Part shown: in pieces, positions 11,936-23,048 of the stretch
How the letters are laid out: the number at the start of each line of letters is the position of its first letter
Numbering within the stretch: the first letter of the stretch is position 1
Assembly: GCA_030062745.1 (NCBI GenBank)
Contig: CP099843.1
Span: 16,968,997 to 17,032,996, forward strand
Reading direction: 5' to 3'
Origin: Capitulum mitella
Taxonomy: Eukaryota > Arthropoda > Thecostraca > Pollicipedomorpha > Pollicipedidae
Length of the DNA stretch: 64,000 nt
Translations under genes and position numbers: made by a program
Notes under the pieces: model-generated
Seen by the model: only the letters and a program-made list of their open reading frames with translations
Database searches by the model: none
Told to the model about the DNA's origin: nothing

Positions 11936-12341
11936 GCCTCTCTGTGTCATATGGTTTTTGCTCGCAAGTCCGCACGGGCAATATATGCCGGTCAAGAAAA
12001 ATTGCCAACTGCCAGACGACAGTTAGTTAAATCATGCTGATGAATAAGGCAGTGAATGTGATGCGAATGTAATTACATTCATTGCGTCACCGATATCAAG
12101 AAAGAAGAAGTGAACATTCGAAAGCGGTTAGACGGGCCAATCATAATGACTATCAATACAAATATTTCTGGCCAACTTGTTTATAATCTACTGGTTATAA
12201 AAGCTTATAAAACAAAGCAGAAAATATTCAAGAACAGCAACACTTGCGCCCACAACAGTTACACACCAGGCCTGACACAAAGTCCCGGGGGTATTCCGTC
12301 ATACTGGGTTAGGGGCCCCCTCATATTCAGATGGCGTTTAA

Positions 12342-13550
12342 TCCTATTCCCGGCAGGGGGGGCTGAATCCGCCCCCACTCGGGCTTTTTGCTTGCCAATT
12401 CCAGGCTTTTTAACGCAGCTTTACGAAACTTGGTAACTTTTCCTAGCTATTCTTTCTACGTGCTGTGACAAAATTTCACATTTTGCTCAGGGGAGGAGCC
12501 AGGCAACGTTTTTGGGAGACACCTCAGGCCATTTTTGGCCATGTTGAAGGTAAAAGAAAAATGCCTGCCAAAAACAGAGTTTTGAGATAGAACTTAAGAC
12601 TTTATATGGATGTATGGCTAAATAGCTGGGCAATGTGCAGATGTAATTTTGTTTATCTGAGGTCACTTTACAAGGTCAGGTCAATGTCAAAAGCCATAAT
12701 TTGTTTTTTTCGCAATAATTTCGGCGCCGTTTTTTTCAAATACCAAACTTGGAATATGTATGACGTAGAAGGGTGCCCTCTACTCGTGTAAAAATTTCAG
12801 CTCGATATCAGGTCGGGTCACAGAGCTATGACCTAAAATGTCAGTGCGCGTACCCTATATCGCAATAGCCATAAAACGAAATTTTTGAAATAGAGTGAAT
12901 TCAAATTATTAAAAACGTTTACAGATAATACTGAATGCACACGACATCATTCCAAGTGACCCCAAGGTCACTGGAGGTCAGGTCATTTAAGGTGAAAGGT
13001 CACAAGTTGATCTGAGAAACGTGTGACCATGACAGTGTCCCCTTTTTCATGTCCCTGGCACCGCCTATGCTAACATGACACAAACATTGTAATGCGATTT
13101 GTACTTCTTTAGCATAGCATGACTAGCAGAACCCAAAAAAGTGTTTTTACCTTTTTTGTTCATTCAGTTGTTAGAAAATTAAGCCTCCTATTTTTGAAAC
13201 CCTGTGAACGCCCATGCATTTTCTCAAAATTTCATATTTGTGTACCCATGGTAAAAGTCCTAATCCAAAATCTCTCGATTCATACCAGTTTCATTGAAAT
13301 CGGTCCATAAACGACGGAGTTATAAGAAGTCCAAAAGTACCCCGCATTTTGACATTTTTGCCCCCTGTATCCACAAGTTTCAAAATTTTGAAAGTTTCTT
13401 TTTACAAAAATGTGGTTCACGTCACGGCAAATCGATTGCCGTTTGTTGTGATAAAATTGGACAAGTAGTTCTCGAGATCCCAGGGGGGGGGGGGCGAATC
13501 GGCCCCCCTGCCGGGAATCGACCATACCGTCTAGCCCTCCGGGAATAGGG
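12342..13550 (+). mobile_element. Family A MITE, copy 1 (TTAA-flanked, 1.2 kb)
   Basis: A 1209-bp non-autonomous element flanked by TTAA at 12338-12341 and 13551-13554. Its terminal inverted repeat is about 12 bases, CCCTATTCCCGG (TCCTATTCCCGG at this left end). Both subterminal regions hold a G-run/C-run hairpin (12350-12381 and 13480-13515). There is no open frame of note. The inside carries clusters of AGGTCA half-sites at 12661-12690 and 12963-13006. TTAA targets with CCC ends suggest mobilisation by a piggyBac-type transposase, although Kolobok also uses TTAA. Copies 2 and 3 align end to end with only scattered differences, so the family spread fairly recently. Confidence 0.9.
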
Positions 13551-13905
13551 TTAATGGCATGAACCGTGTCTCGGATGAAAATCGCCTTCAAGACCTAGAA
13601 TATAGTACGGCCATCGCAATGTGCAATGCTACTGGCGTTTTTTTTTCTTTTAACGTTGGTTCATGGTTGAATCGTATGCCATGTATTGTTTGGTGGTGCC
13701 ATGCCGGTGCATCGCCCTGAAGATGGGTCTTGATCCGCCGGCTCCCTGTGTTTCTTATGGGCCAGTTGCCGGGACTGGAAACGGCGCAGTTTTGGTGCGA
13801 TAATGGCGTAGAAAGACGGACGGACAGCTGGGCGATCAATTTCGATGGATTCAGGGCGAAACGGGGGTGCAGCTTGCACGTGAAGCGCGAGGTGCCCGAG
13901 ATTAA

Positions 13906-15149
13906 TCCGTCCCCGACTGGGGGGGGGACAGTTGACCGCCACCCCTAAGGTTTTTCTGGGAATTGCGAGAGAACCAACAAACGCAGAGTCACGAAACTTT
14001 GTGTACCTTTTGCTTTGTCAATTTTACATCTCGTGTCAAAATCTTGATCTCAGGTCAGGTCACGTGCCTACAACTAGGCCAGGTCAAACAGACCTATTTC
14101 CAAAAACGTTTAGCGCTCTGTAACTTTTTTCGCAAAACAAGACATCTCAATATTACTTCCAGGGATTAGTGATCGTGATAGATGCAACAAATCTGCTATC
14201 TCAGATTTTTCGGAATTTTCCGGGTCATTCACCTAAGGTCAAGCCCATTTTTAAGACATGTCGTCGTCTTTCCGGAAATTGACGGAATATTTCATAACAT
14301 TTTTAGTGTGGAGTCAAGCGGACATCTAGTTACCATCATTGGGTAAAGTATCAATGACTTCCAGCCATTGACCTGAGGACAGTTCACGAATAACTGTAGT
14401 GAGCCAAAATGCACCACAGTCAAAATCGACGATGAATTACTCAGAATGGGTAGACAATGGCAGAACTAGCCTGCACAGACGTAAGTAATACCACGAACCT
14501 CAAAAAGTTTGAAAAAATATTTTGGAAATAACGAGGATCTCGCGAATAAAGCTCCGCCAATTGCGCGGATTGGTAACAAATGAGTTTTCCGAAATTTAAG
14601 CATGAAAAGCCATCACAACAACCACTAAGATCAATAAAATTTACATGGATAGGCTTTTTTTCGGCAAGATAAAGGAACGCTAAAATTAGTTCCCGTCAAT
14701 TTGTTACTGCATACGGCAGCGGCGCACGCCGACAGCTGGTGCGAGAATTGCCGTGTCTTTAAATCAACGTTTCGACGTATATATTGTACAAATGTGGGAA
14801 ATTAGACGTGTACCGGCATCCGCTTGTGGACCTTTACTTGTGCGCTGGTGCCTTTACCTATGCGTTATTAGTCACAGCCCTTGAGATTCAGGCCATTTCT
14901 CGGTCTCATGCAATCGGCTATGAGAAGTCATATATAGGGCGTAAATTGGTTTACATATTATCTAAAACTAAAAATGAGACCAGTTTCGAGCTCTACTCGT
15001 CACAAGCTTTCCAACGGTATGCTTATTTTTTATCGTGCGACCAACCTACTCTGCTCTACTCTACCTACTCTACTCGTGTGAGTTAGAGGGGGGCCAACTG
15101 CCCCCCGCCAGTCGCGCATATTCGAAACCGTCCGACGGTCGTGCGCGGG
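13906..15149 (+). mobile_element. Family B MITE, copy 1 (TTAA-flanked, 1.24 kb)
   Basis: Flanked by TTAA at 13902-13905 and 15150-15153. The right end is CGCGGG|TTAA and the left TTAA|TCCGTCCCCGAC, a degenerate version of a TTAACCCG terminus. A G-run plus C-run hairpin lies next to each end (13918-13946 and 15090-15112). The body has AGGTCA half-sites (14051-14087, 14236-14242) but no coding potential. It is homologous to the copies at 28452-29664 and 52222-53715, which lie in the opposite orientation. It sits only 350 bases from family A copy 1, both inside the L1-like relic. Confidence 0.8.
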
Positions 15150-15724
15150 TTAACACATCTCCGTTATTGCCGCAAAACTACTGCGGCTGGGATGCTGAAA
15201 ATTGGCGGGCAGAAGCACGTGATACCTTGTAGTCAATCCATGTGGCTGTTTTGCATACCAATAGCTTCAGTCTGCTGTGTGCGGGAGCCACGTGCTGAGG
15301 TGTACCCCTTTCCCATTCAAGTCTGGCGATATATGTTGCCTGGCGATATACGCAGTTACTGAGTGATCCCATTCCAGACAGCATCTTCTCACTGACGGTC
15401 GTAGCCAGGTGACTAAGGCGTTTGTCTGTGAATCCGACACAGCGGGACCGAGACCTGTCGGCCGCGAAGAATTTCAATAGTTCATAGAGTGCCATTGTTA
15501 AGCCGGTTTCTTTACTGTACAAGTGTGCCGTTGCGTGCATGGCAATATGATCTTGTACTGGTGATGATGATAATACTAGTATTGAACGGGTGCACAGGTC
15601 TGCGTGCGATGCAAGGCTTCGATTTTGACCACAAACCAACCGTGTAATGAGTTGGTTTGCCTGTAATTGAAAAACGCTGAAGAAGAAATGGCAAGGAAAA
15701 ACGACGAAAAAATCTTGCAGCAAT

Positions 15725-16730
15725 TCAGACTGCTACAAAAGCTGGCGCTATGGTCACCTGATTGGTTACAGTAGAACATTGTTTATTAAAGCTTTACTTG
15801 TGTCAAAATTGTTGAATTTATCCACTGCTCATCCAAAGTCATCCAAAACATTTGTGAACCGCCTGAACAGTGAGCTATTTAGCCTGCTATGAAATGGGGA
15901 AGAGAGATAAAATCAGTACGAAAAACATAATTTCTCCCCAGAATAAAGATAGAATGTGAATGGCAGACATAGAAGATTTCATGGTGGCTATAAAAATTGC
16001 ATGGGTTGGACGAGAAATCGCATCAAACGCTGAATGGACCGAACTATTCGCTGAGATGATTGCTCGTCAACACTTCATTTGGGAAAGGAATTCGCTGTTT
16101 CAAAGAAACTGGGAACAAAAATAAAAAAACGTGTGTTGGAAGTACGATATTAACTCCCTGGCAAGGTATCAAGTAGTTTGCAGTGGATTACAGTGAAGTA
16201 ACATCTTGTCACTCATGGCATACTGATTTGACGAAGTTTGACTTCAATGAATTGAAATCTTGGTGCAAAATGGTTTTAGAAATTCAAATGAAGTTGCTGC
16301 AGATGGAAGCATTCTCAGTTTTAAGGATGTAAAGAAAATTATTGGATGGAAAATACACGGGTCGACTACGACGGTTCAATTGGCAGCATATCAAGGCAAG
16401 ACGCAAAAAAGCAAGTTGTCCGACTAATGCATCCATTTCTTGCAGTTTTGGTATCCATGACAAAGGGGCAACATATTTCTATCAGATACTGTAACAAAAA
16501 TATCACAAGGAGCATCAACTCCGTATGTAAAGGAGTTCGCACTAGAGTATGATTACTCGGACCTTAGAAACAAATCTTTTGCTTCACAAAAAGATAAGTG
16601 GATATGTGGATACTCTCCATGTGCAACGGTGTTTCAGTTTAAGTTCAGTTTTCAAAACAACTGACCGCAAATATTGGGCTTGTCCCCATGTAAGAAGGTT
16701 TGGGAGCACGTACGTCAGTGGATGATTGTC
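15725..16730 (+). pseudogene. L1-like retrotransposon fragment: C-terminal domain
   Basis: Broken frames match the region after the reverse transcriptase of L1-type elements. FIKALLVSKLLNLSTAHPKS is followed by FVNRLNSELFSLLWNGEERD (the F.WNGK..K block), then MADIEDFMVAIKIAWVGREI, and later DGSILSFKDVKKIIGW near 16300. In L1-type ORF2 proteins this part supports nucleic-acid binding near the 3' end. Several stops are present. Together with the 9.0-11.1 kb pieces it makes one 5'-to-3' ordered relic, interrupted by about 4.6 kb of repeats and MITEs. Confidence 0.75.
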
Positions 16731-18989
16731 AGCGGTGCATCAGGGAGACATGAAATTCTGAGCGATAAATTAGTGTTCTTTGGAAGCAGCAGAGGACCTC
16801 TGATCAATCATCAATCAATCATGATTATATAGCAACAAAACAAGCTAGACAAATAGGAGCAAACCATCGTTTCAATACGGCTAAAAGTATGATCAAGGAC
16901 AGGGCAGCGCAATAGGCGACACTTGGAATGTTCCGTGATCAGACTCGCTTCGAACAAACAAGAGGTCAGTTTTGTTGTCAGCGGCACAGCCTACCCGCCG
17001 ACCGGTGACCAGCTGCCGCGTGACGGCAGCGCCACCCGCCGCCGCAGGCACTAACCACCGCCCGGTGACCAGCCCGACCCTGCCACGTGATTGGCTGTCA
17101 CCGGGCGGGTACAAGGGTCGTAGCGAATTCCCAGTTGCCGCTACTGTTCCCCATGATGCGACCTTGTATGTTCGACCCGGAGAGGGTCATCAGTGTGCCT
17201 GGAGTTCCCTGGCAATACATTGCTGCAAGAGACGTCTGCCTCTAGTGACCAGGTAGACGAGGACACAGCAAATTTTGTCCTTGCAGCGTGCTGTACCTCT
17301 TTTTCCGTTGGCAATTATGCCGCTCCATTTCTTTGTGTGTCTATGTGTTAAACGTGCAGATCCTGTTGTTAGGCGGTGGTGTTGCAGATTGCGGTGAGAT
17401 GCGTTTTTGTATTTCATAATCTGTGTCATTGTGCTGATAAACTAGTCCTGAGGTGAGAACAGCCGTAAAAATGTTTAAAATGTTAATGTTAAAATGTTTA
17501 AAACGGCCATAGTTCTTTTCGAAAACTGATCCGCCGATGTAGAGCCGACCATCAGGCGGACCCGCCGAGGACTCACCGTACGGCATATTGACGCGCAAAG
17601 AGGAGTGGGAGGGGAAGCAGTATTCGGACCCTCATGTTTTTCTCTGACATTTTTGAAGAAAAGAGGGAAACTTGCAAAAGCGTGGTTCTGGTATGCGTTG
17701 GACAAAAAACTAATACCTTGTGCGATGTTCACGATGTTCAAAGCCACACAAATAGAACGTTGGATGGAATGTTTGGAAACCATGGACCTATAAAGTCAAA
17801 CGTTGAGCGCGAATACGAGCTGATCGGCCGTTCAGCACATGTTTTGGGCAGTCAAGAAAATGGCTTAGACTCGATGACAAGTGAATTTGGCATCAGGTTA
17901 TGCCCTGTGCAGCATACCGCAGGTATAGCCGCTACAAAAGCAAAAACGTTTTCGTGGTACAGTCAGCTCAGGGATCTTCCCACATTAGCGTACCATCCAC
18001 TGTTAGTCCCAGGCCTCCGGACCGAATAAAATGTTCGGCCTTCGGCTTCGCTGGAAAAACCGCCAAAATTTCGAGGTGAGGGGGAGGATGCTTCCCCCGG
18101 GCGCACCACTGAGCAGGCGATTCAGGCATGTGTTGCTGTTATTTACTTCCTTTGTCGAAGCTGGCAACTACTGCAGCGATCCGTGTCGCCAACTTCTCAC
18201 TCAGGCTGGTCGCGGCTTCAGACTGCACAGTTAGAATCAAATCCAGTCTTTCGGTGATGAGGTTATGACCGTGGAACTGGATAGCAGGCCCCTCTCCCAT
18301 TGATCCGTCCGTTATCTTCAGCTTCACAATGCAAGATATTTCGTCTCAGATGCGGCTTTTTATAAGGTTTGTGCAAAATGTGTACAATGTGCATTTTGCT
18401 CGACAATCACCACAAAAATAAACCATATGTTGCACTCTTATAAATATTAAATACCACTGTCATTTTTGGTATATTGCTTTCCGTTCTACCGCAAACAGCT
18501 GTTTTGTTCGTAGCCTTTGTTCTCATTTGACAGTGCGATCATTATTTCAGTTTTCCATACTGAGTCATTATGGCCCATTATTTCCATAATGTGTTGTATC
18601 AGGTGTATCTCTTTGGTAGGTCTTGTTCACTGGGTCTGGTGTCTGTACTTCAGATGGCACAAGACGGTGTTATGATTTTATTGCTTGAACGCAATGCTAG
18701 CAAGGAAGCCGTGTACATAAGTGTTATGATGGACTACTGAATGGGCATGTTTGTTGTGAGTTAGGACGCGCAGCCTCTTGGGCCCAGAGGTCCACAAACT
18801 TGTTTACTTGGCAGAACCAGCTGGGGCAATCCTGGGACGTTGCAAAAAGTCCAAGGATCGGAAATCTCCTTTTTCGTGTTGAAAAAGCTCCCTTTCCTCC
18901 ACGCAGTCATGGCTATAGCCCTGACTGCGTGGCTAACGATAAGACGAAACGCTTCGCCGGCCCGCCGCCCAGCACATTTCATTGACGTA
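16731..18989. other. No gene recognised
   Basis: Beyond the L1-like relic there is a short TCAATCA repeat (16801-16820), a moderately GC-rich stretch (16970-17130) and several short open frames without recognisable domains. One frame at 17634-18029 has 131 residues but no similarity I can name and unremarkable composition. Confidence 0.4.
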
Positions 18990-19124
18990 TTAACCCTTTA
19001 GTGCCCAATTTATATCCTCTAACATTTTGCCAAATTCTATGCCATATTTATTAGGTCAGTACTAGGGAAAAAAGATAGCTAAAGCACCCGAAGCCCCTCA
19101 TTCGCCGGTTAGAGCTCAGTAGAG

Positions 19125-19127
<3 letters not shown>

Positions 19128-19184
<57 letters not shown>
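19128..19184. repeat. (TA)n microsatellite inside the piggyBac element
   Basis: About 57 bases of alternating TA adjoining the left internal inverted repeat. The right counterpart has only a short TA run (21330-21344), so the tract expanded after insertion or in a parent copy. Confidence 0.97.
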
Positions 19185-19187
<3 letters not shown>

Positions 19188-19569
19188 CATGGGCATCCGG
19201 GCGGTCGAAAATCAGCTAGAAGTTGGGGAAAAAGGTGTCGACAACAACTAACAAACAGCAAGCGTATATTCTTGATCAGACAAGACACGAACATTGATAT
19301 GAGTCTGCAGAACTCACTGAGGATCCCAGTCACGTCCTTCAAGTTCTCTGGACCCATGTATCCCAGCCTACAACCCTTCGGTGTAGAATGGGACTCAGCC
19401 TTCAACTCACAGGTGCACATTGCAGTTCTGGCACTCTGTCTTGCGGTTGGCCAGATCAGGCCACAATCTAGCACTGGCACACGCATCAGAATTACAGTAA
19501 AAATCTCAGTCCCGTCTCACAAGTCCCACAGGACCCTCCAGTACCCAACCTACGACCCATCCGCGGTGT

Positions 19570-21276
19570 GGAACGGGACGAAACATCCAACGCAGAGGTG
19601 GATTTGACACTTCTGGCATCCTGTCTTGGGGTGGCTCTTGCAGCGCGACTTGTTAGCGCAGGTCCCCTGCTTGGCAAGGGGACCCCGAGGTGGTTGACCC
19701 CATCAAACCGGATATCCTGGAGTACCCGGACAGCGGCCGATGAGGAGCTGGGACGCCCAGACGGCGGCTTGACGCTCTCTGCCATGTAGGACTAAACGAT
19801 GGTTTGGATGAAGTCCAGCTGGGTTTCTTCGGGGTGGTGGCGTCGGCGGATCAGCCAGGCGTTCTGCATCGTAGCTCCCAGAATCCAGTTGCAGATGCAC
19901 CACCAGGACTTCCTCTGCCGGATTCCGATCCGGTAGCACCCAATGTTTTGGTCCATGCGATCCGTTCCTCCCATCGCACGATTGTACTCGTTGATGACCT
20001 TCGGCTGAGACACACTGATGCGCTTTTTCTCCTTCTGGGACCACCGCTGAACCTCGCTGGTGGGCTTCGAGCCGTATACTGTTGACGCCACCGTGACGGC
20101 GGAGTTGTCTTCCCACCTGGCGACGCTGATGCCCACGCTGGTTTCTGTGGCGATGGAGGTCTCTCCCCTCGGGGCCTTTTTCATAGCTGCAAGGGACTTC
20201 AGAGGGCATCCTCTGAGCCGGTTCTGGCGCATGGTCCCGCTGGAGCCTATGCCCTCCTCCTTCAGGGACTTCATCAGGGGAAAACTGGTGAGGAGATTAT
20301 CCATGGAGACATGGACCGAATCTTGCCTCATCTCTCTTGGCATCCTGTCGACGAGGATCTTCACCGCCGCTCCGCACTTCCCGAAAGCGGCTTCGTACTC
20401 TGGACTCTTGATGATCCCGCCTGCTCCCTGGTACACGTCTAATGCCAGGAGGTACCCGTCCGGGCTGCTGAAGCACCATGCCTTGAATCCGAACCGGATG
20501 GGTTTTCCACGCAGGAATTGCTTGCAACCATGCCGGCCATAGTAGGGGATCATGCTCTCGTCCACGTCAAGGTCGGTGGAGGTCGCGGGCCTCTGAAAAC
20601 CCTGGATGAATTTGTCCTGGATGGCGTCGATGAGGGGACGAAGCTTGGCCATCTTGTCGCTGCGGTCGAGCCGTTGGTTGTCAGCGAAGTGGAGGACCGA
20701 CAGGATGGCATCGAAGCGGTTTCGCGACATGACTCAGGCCACGAATTAGACGTGCAGGTCCGGATCGACGGACCAGTAGTGACGACGTGCTGGGACCTGG
20801 TGGTATCCCGAGAAGAACTGGATCGCCATAACGGCTTTCAGCTCGGCAACTGACGGCTCCGGGACGTGCTTCCCACTCCACCGGCGGATCTCGTGCTGAA
20901 GGTGTCGGAAGAAGGCGTCGTCAAAGAAGAAGTCAAACACCTGGACAGGCGCTATTTTGGAGAAGTCCTGCTGGGGATACGGGCACTGCTCCACCCGCTC
21001 CTTGAGGAAGGAAGCCACCTCCCGCTTCCCCCATCTGAAGCCACCTGAGGCTGCAGCTACGTCTTCTTCCTCGTCGGAATCATCTCCGCCACGAACGATC
21101 TCAGCCTTCACTTGAAGGAGGTTGCGATTGAGGTTGTCGACCGTCCCGCAGCCGTCCTCATCCCCTGAGTCACCATCGCTGTCCTCACGGACGTCAGGAG
21201 GACAAATGAAAATGTCGGTGCCATGCTCTCCATCCTCTTCAGCGAGATCTAGGAGGCCCAGCAGCTTCCCACTTCT
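19570..21276 (-). pseudogene. piggyBac transposase, disrupted
   Basis: The minus-strand frame reads an acidic N-terminus (DEEED clusters), the fold region WSGKHVPEP with FFSGYHQVPARRHYWSVD, then MSRNRFDAILSVLHFADNQR. It continues through the DDE/D domain: DVDESMIPYYGRHGCKQFLR (first Asp), SMDNLLTSFPLMKSLKEEGI (second, in DN), and YNRAMGGTDRMDQNIGCY (third). These match DDE_Tnp_1_7. Breaks: stops at 20746-20748 (TAA), 20734-20736 (TGA) and 19792-19794 (TAG), and a frameshift near 19680. Past the frameshift, the C-terminal Cys-rich finger is still readable at about 19570-19683 as TCANKSRCKSHPKTGCQKC followed by CVGCFVPFH. The first two stops fit single C-to-T changes. A possible splice acceptor (ttttcag) lies at 21275-21281, so an upstream exon may be missing from this reading. 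Catalytic motifs are preserved but the gene cannot give full-length protein. Confidence 0.92.
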
Positions 21277-21904
21277 GAAAATAAGAATAAATTGGAAATG
21301 CGTAATATTCGAGCACCCGACTGCCCATGGCCATATATATATTGGGCTGTGCAGAAGCCTGCTCAGTTGAGGCGCATCTCACTCTAGGGACACTTTTTCA
21401 TATCAGGGAGTTCGAGAGTGATTCTGAGGACACCACAAAACAAAATCTAGCTTCCACCATGATTTACACGCTCCATGGACTCACCGGCGTGTTTTCGACA
21501 TGTAGGCGTAGATCCGTGTAAAGAAGGATGAACGATATAGACCAAACACACTCACAGCTCTTCACTAAACCCGTGAGATATATTAGAAGTCCTTTAAGTG
21601 GCGACCACTCCGCATCGCTCCACGCAAAATGATCTAGAAACACCGTTATAAATATATCGCTATGGGCACTAATGGGTTAAGGTAGACCGTTGGAGGAGAC
21701 AAGACCGGGCCACTCGGATGGAGCAGTGGCGGGCTTTGCAAGAGGCTTCAGTGCCGAATGGGCGACTTTCAATAGTTTTTCAGAGGATTTTCACCCATAA
21801 GTAGCATCTCGCTCGGAATCATTTGTTTTTGGAGCCAGTTATGTGAGCCATCGCTTCTTATGACGCCACTGAGGCATTTTCCACGTGAGATCGACCAGGG
21901 GGTA

Positions 21905-22300
21905 ACACACCATAGTCTGAAATCGTAATGAAATGTTATCCAGGGGGCGCTATAGCTGAGATGTCAGATTTCCGCTTCTCAGCTCCGTCTGACGAGCGAT
22001 TTTGCGCCACAGCAGTCTGAAGTTTTAAAATTTGATTGTTTTTGGCCAAATCCTTCATAGGATAATGTATATGATTCCAGTAACCGATGACCACATTTTC
22101 GAAAACTGGATATAGTTGTGATGAGGACAAAATGCTGCGATGTTCTGCTGTTTGCATATGCTAGAATTCCTATCGGTTTTTACTTCACCCTGAAACCGAT
22201 TTCCAAGGCCAGATTTTGGGGTGTAGCCAGTGATTCCGATTGAAACTGTGAACAGGTAAAATGTTCTCCAAAGGGTTTTGATTCGTTTTAAACCGGGAAA
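21905..22300 (-). repeat. Family D repeat, copy 1
   Basis: The reverse complement matches 25930-26340. Shared landmarks, in order, are CGGAATCACTGGCTACACC, a GGTTATTG/GGTCATCGGTTACTG region, an AAAATTTCAAATTG-like word, the GAGAAG/GAAATCTCAG region and an ACTATGGTGTGT end. No coding frame. Probably a non-autonomous transposon of about 400 bases. Terminal repeats were not resolved. Confidence 0.6.
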
Positions 22301-22759
22301 AATTATCCATTTTTATGTTTAGCACTATACATACACGTATAATTTACGGCATGTTAGCTGAAAATATCCTCATTGGACATCTCCCTGTCCGTTACCGATG
22401 AAAAACGACATACAAATTACAGGTATAAATGGCTTATGATATATGTACCAGTTAATCGCGCGACGCTGTTATCAACAAACATTGAACAGAAATATAAGTA
22501 CAAGAAACACTCGGTGTCGTTCGTGACGGAATCGACCGCAAACTTGAAGAAATCTAGGTTCCCAGTCGATGTCTTCGCAGACTAGGCAGTGGGCAGGCGG
22601 TGCGCCGAGTCCAGTGGCCTTGGGTGCCAAAATGGACATAGAGGTATGGGAATGAGAGTAGTTAATATGCTGGGCACCATACCATTATTGAAGTATTTTT
22701 TACAGACTAATATGACGACTGTGTTTGGCACCGTAGCTTGAGACAGATGACCATTTGTT

Positions 22760-23040
22760 TTGAAAATACTGCGGGCAACACAGGTTAAGTTGTGGGCAGT
22801 TTCTGACGCAGTATGGTATAAAATGACTTCCACAGCATGCGAAAATACCTGAGGTGGCCTTCTGGGTCGTTCCTTAGGTCCCTCACAAAGGGGGCCAATT
22901 TTCCATCCTCCTCCCGGCAGTGGAGAACGGCGTCTTTGACGCTGCTGACGTATTTGGACACACTCAGGTTTTCAGAAAGCGAGAAAACGGCAGCTGTGGC
23001 GCCGCCAAATTTTCAGTACCTTTTCTCACATCTACTGCGC
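22760..23040 (-). pseudogene. PIF/Harbinger-like transposase fragment
   Basis: One minus-strand frame reads VLHCREEDGKLAPFVRDLRN followed by DPEGHLRYFRMLWKSFYTIL and RQKLP, then a stop. This resembles the N-terminal part of HARBI1-like nucleases, where a (G)EF-x-L-x2-(E/D)LR-x-DP-x3-F-x-(R/Y)YFRM-x3-F-x2-LL pattern precedes the DDE domain. No DDE domain is seen nearby. The piece is cut at 23045 by the insertion of family A copy 2. It could instead be an exon fragment of a host gene derived from such a transposase. The match is short. Confidence 0.45.
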
Positions 23041-23048
23041 ACATTTAA

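Larger units (their letters stand above)
18994..21676 (-). mobile_element. piggyBac element, complete from TTAA to TTAA
   Basis: The 2683-bp element is bounded by TTAA at 18990-18993 and 21677-21680. The terminal inverted repeat reads CCCTTTAGTGCCCA at the left and CCCATTAGTGCCCA at the right, one mismatch in 14. A second, internal inverted repeat (ATATATGGCCATGGGCA core) lies at about 19175-19200 and 21318-21345, next to a TA microsatellite on the left. Such asymmetric internal repeats are known in piggyBac elements and help transposase binding. The single gene, on the minus strand, encodes a piggyBac transposase that is now disrupted. Ends and targets are intact, so the copy could in principle still be moved by a transposase supplied elsewhere. 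Confidence 0.93.

Noticed and set aside
11621-12026. Overlapping open frames with DELLP, NFC and KVC repeats
   Set aside because: All come from the 17-bp tandem array. The period is not a multiple of three and both strands are equally open.
15178-15723. 181-residue minus-strand frame
   Set aside because: No recognisable domain, and it runs between a MITE edge and the L1-like relic; likely chance.
20060-20542. Plus-strand frame of 160 residues
   Set aside because: Antisense shadow of the piggyBac transposase.
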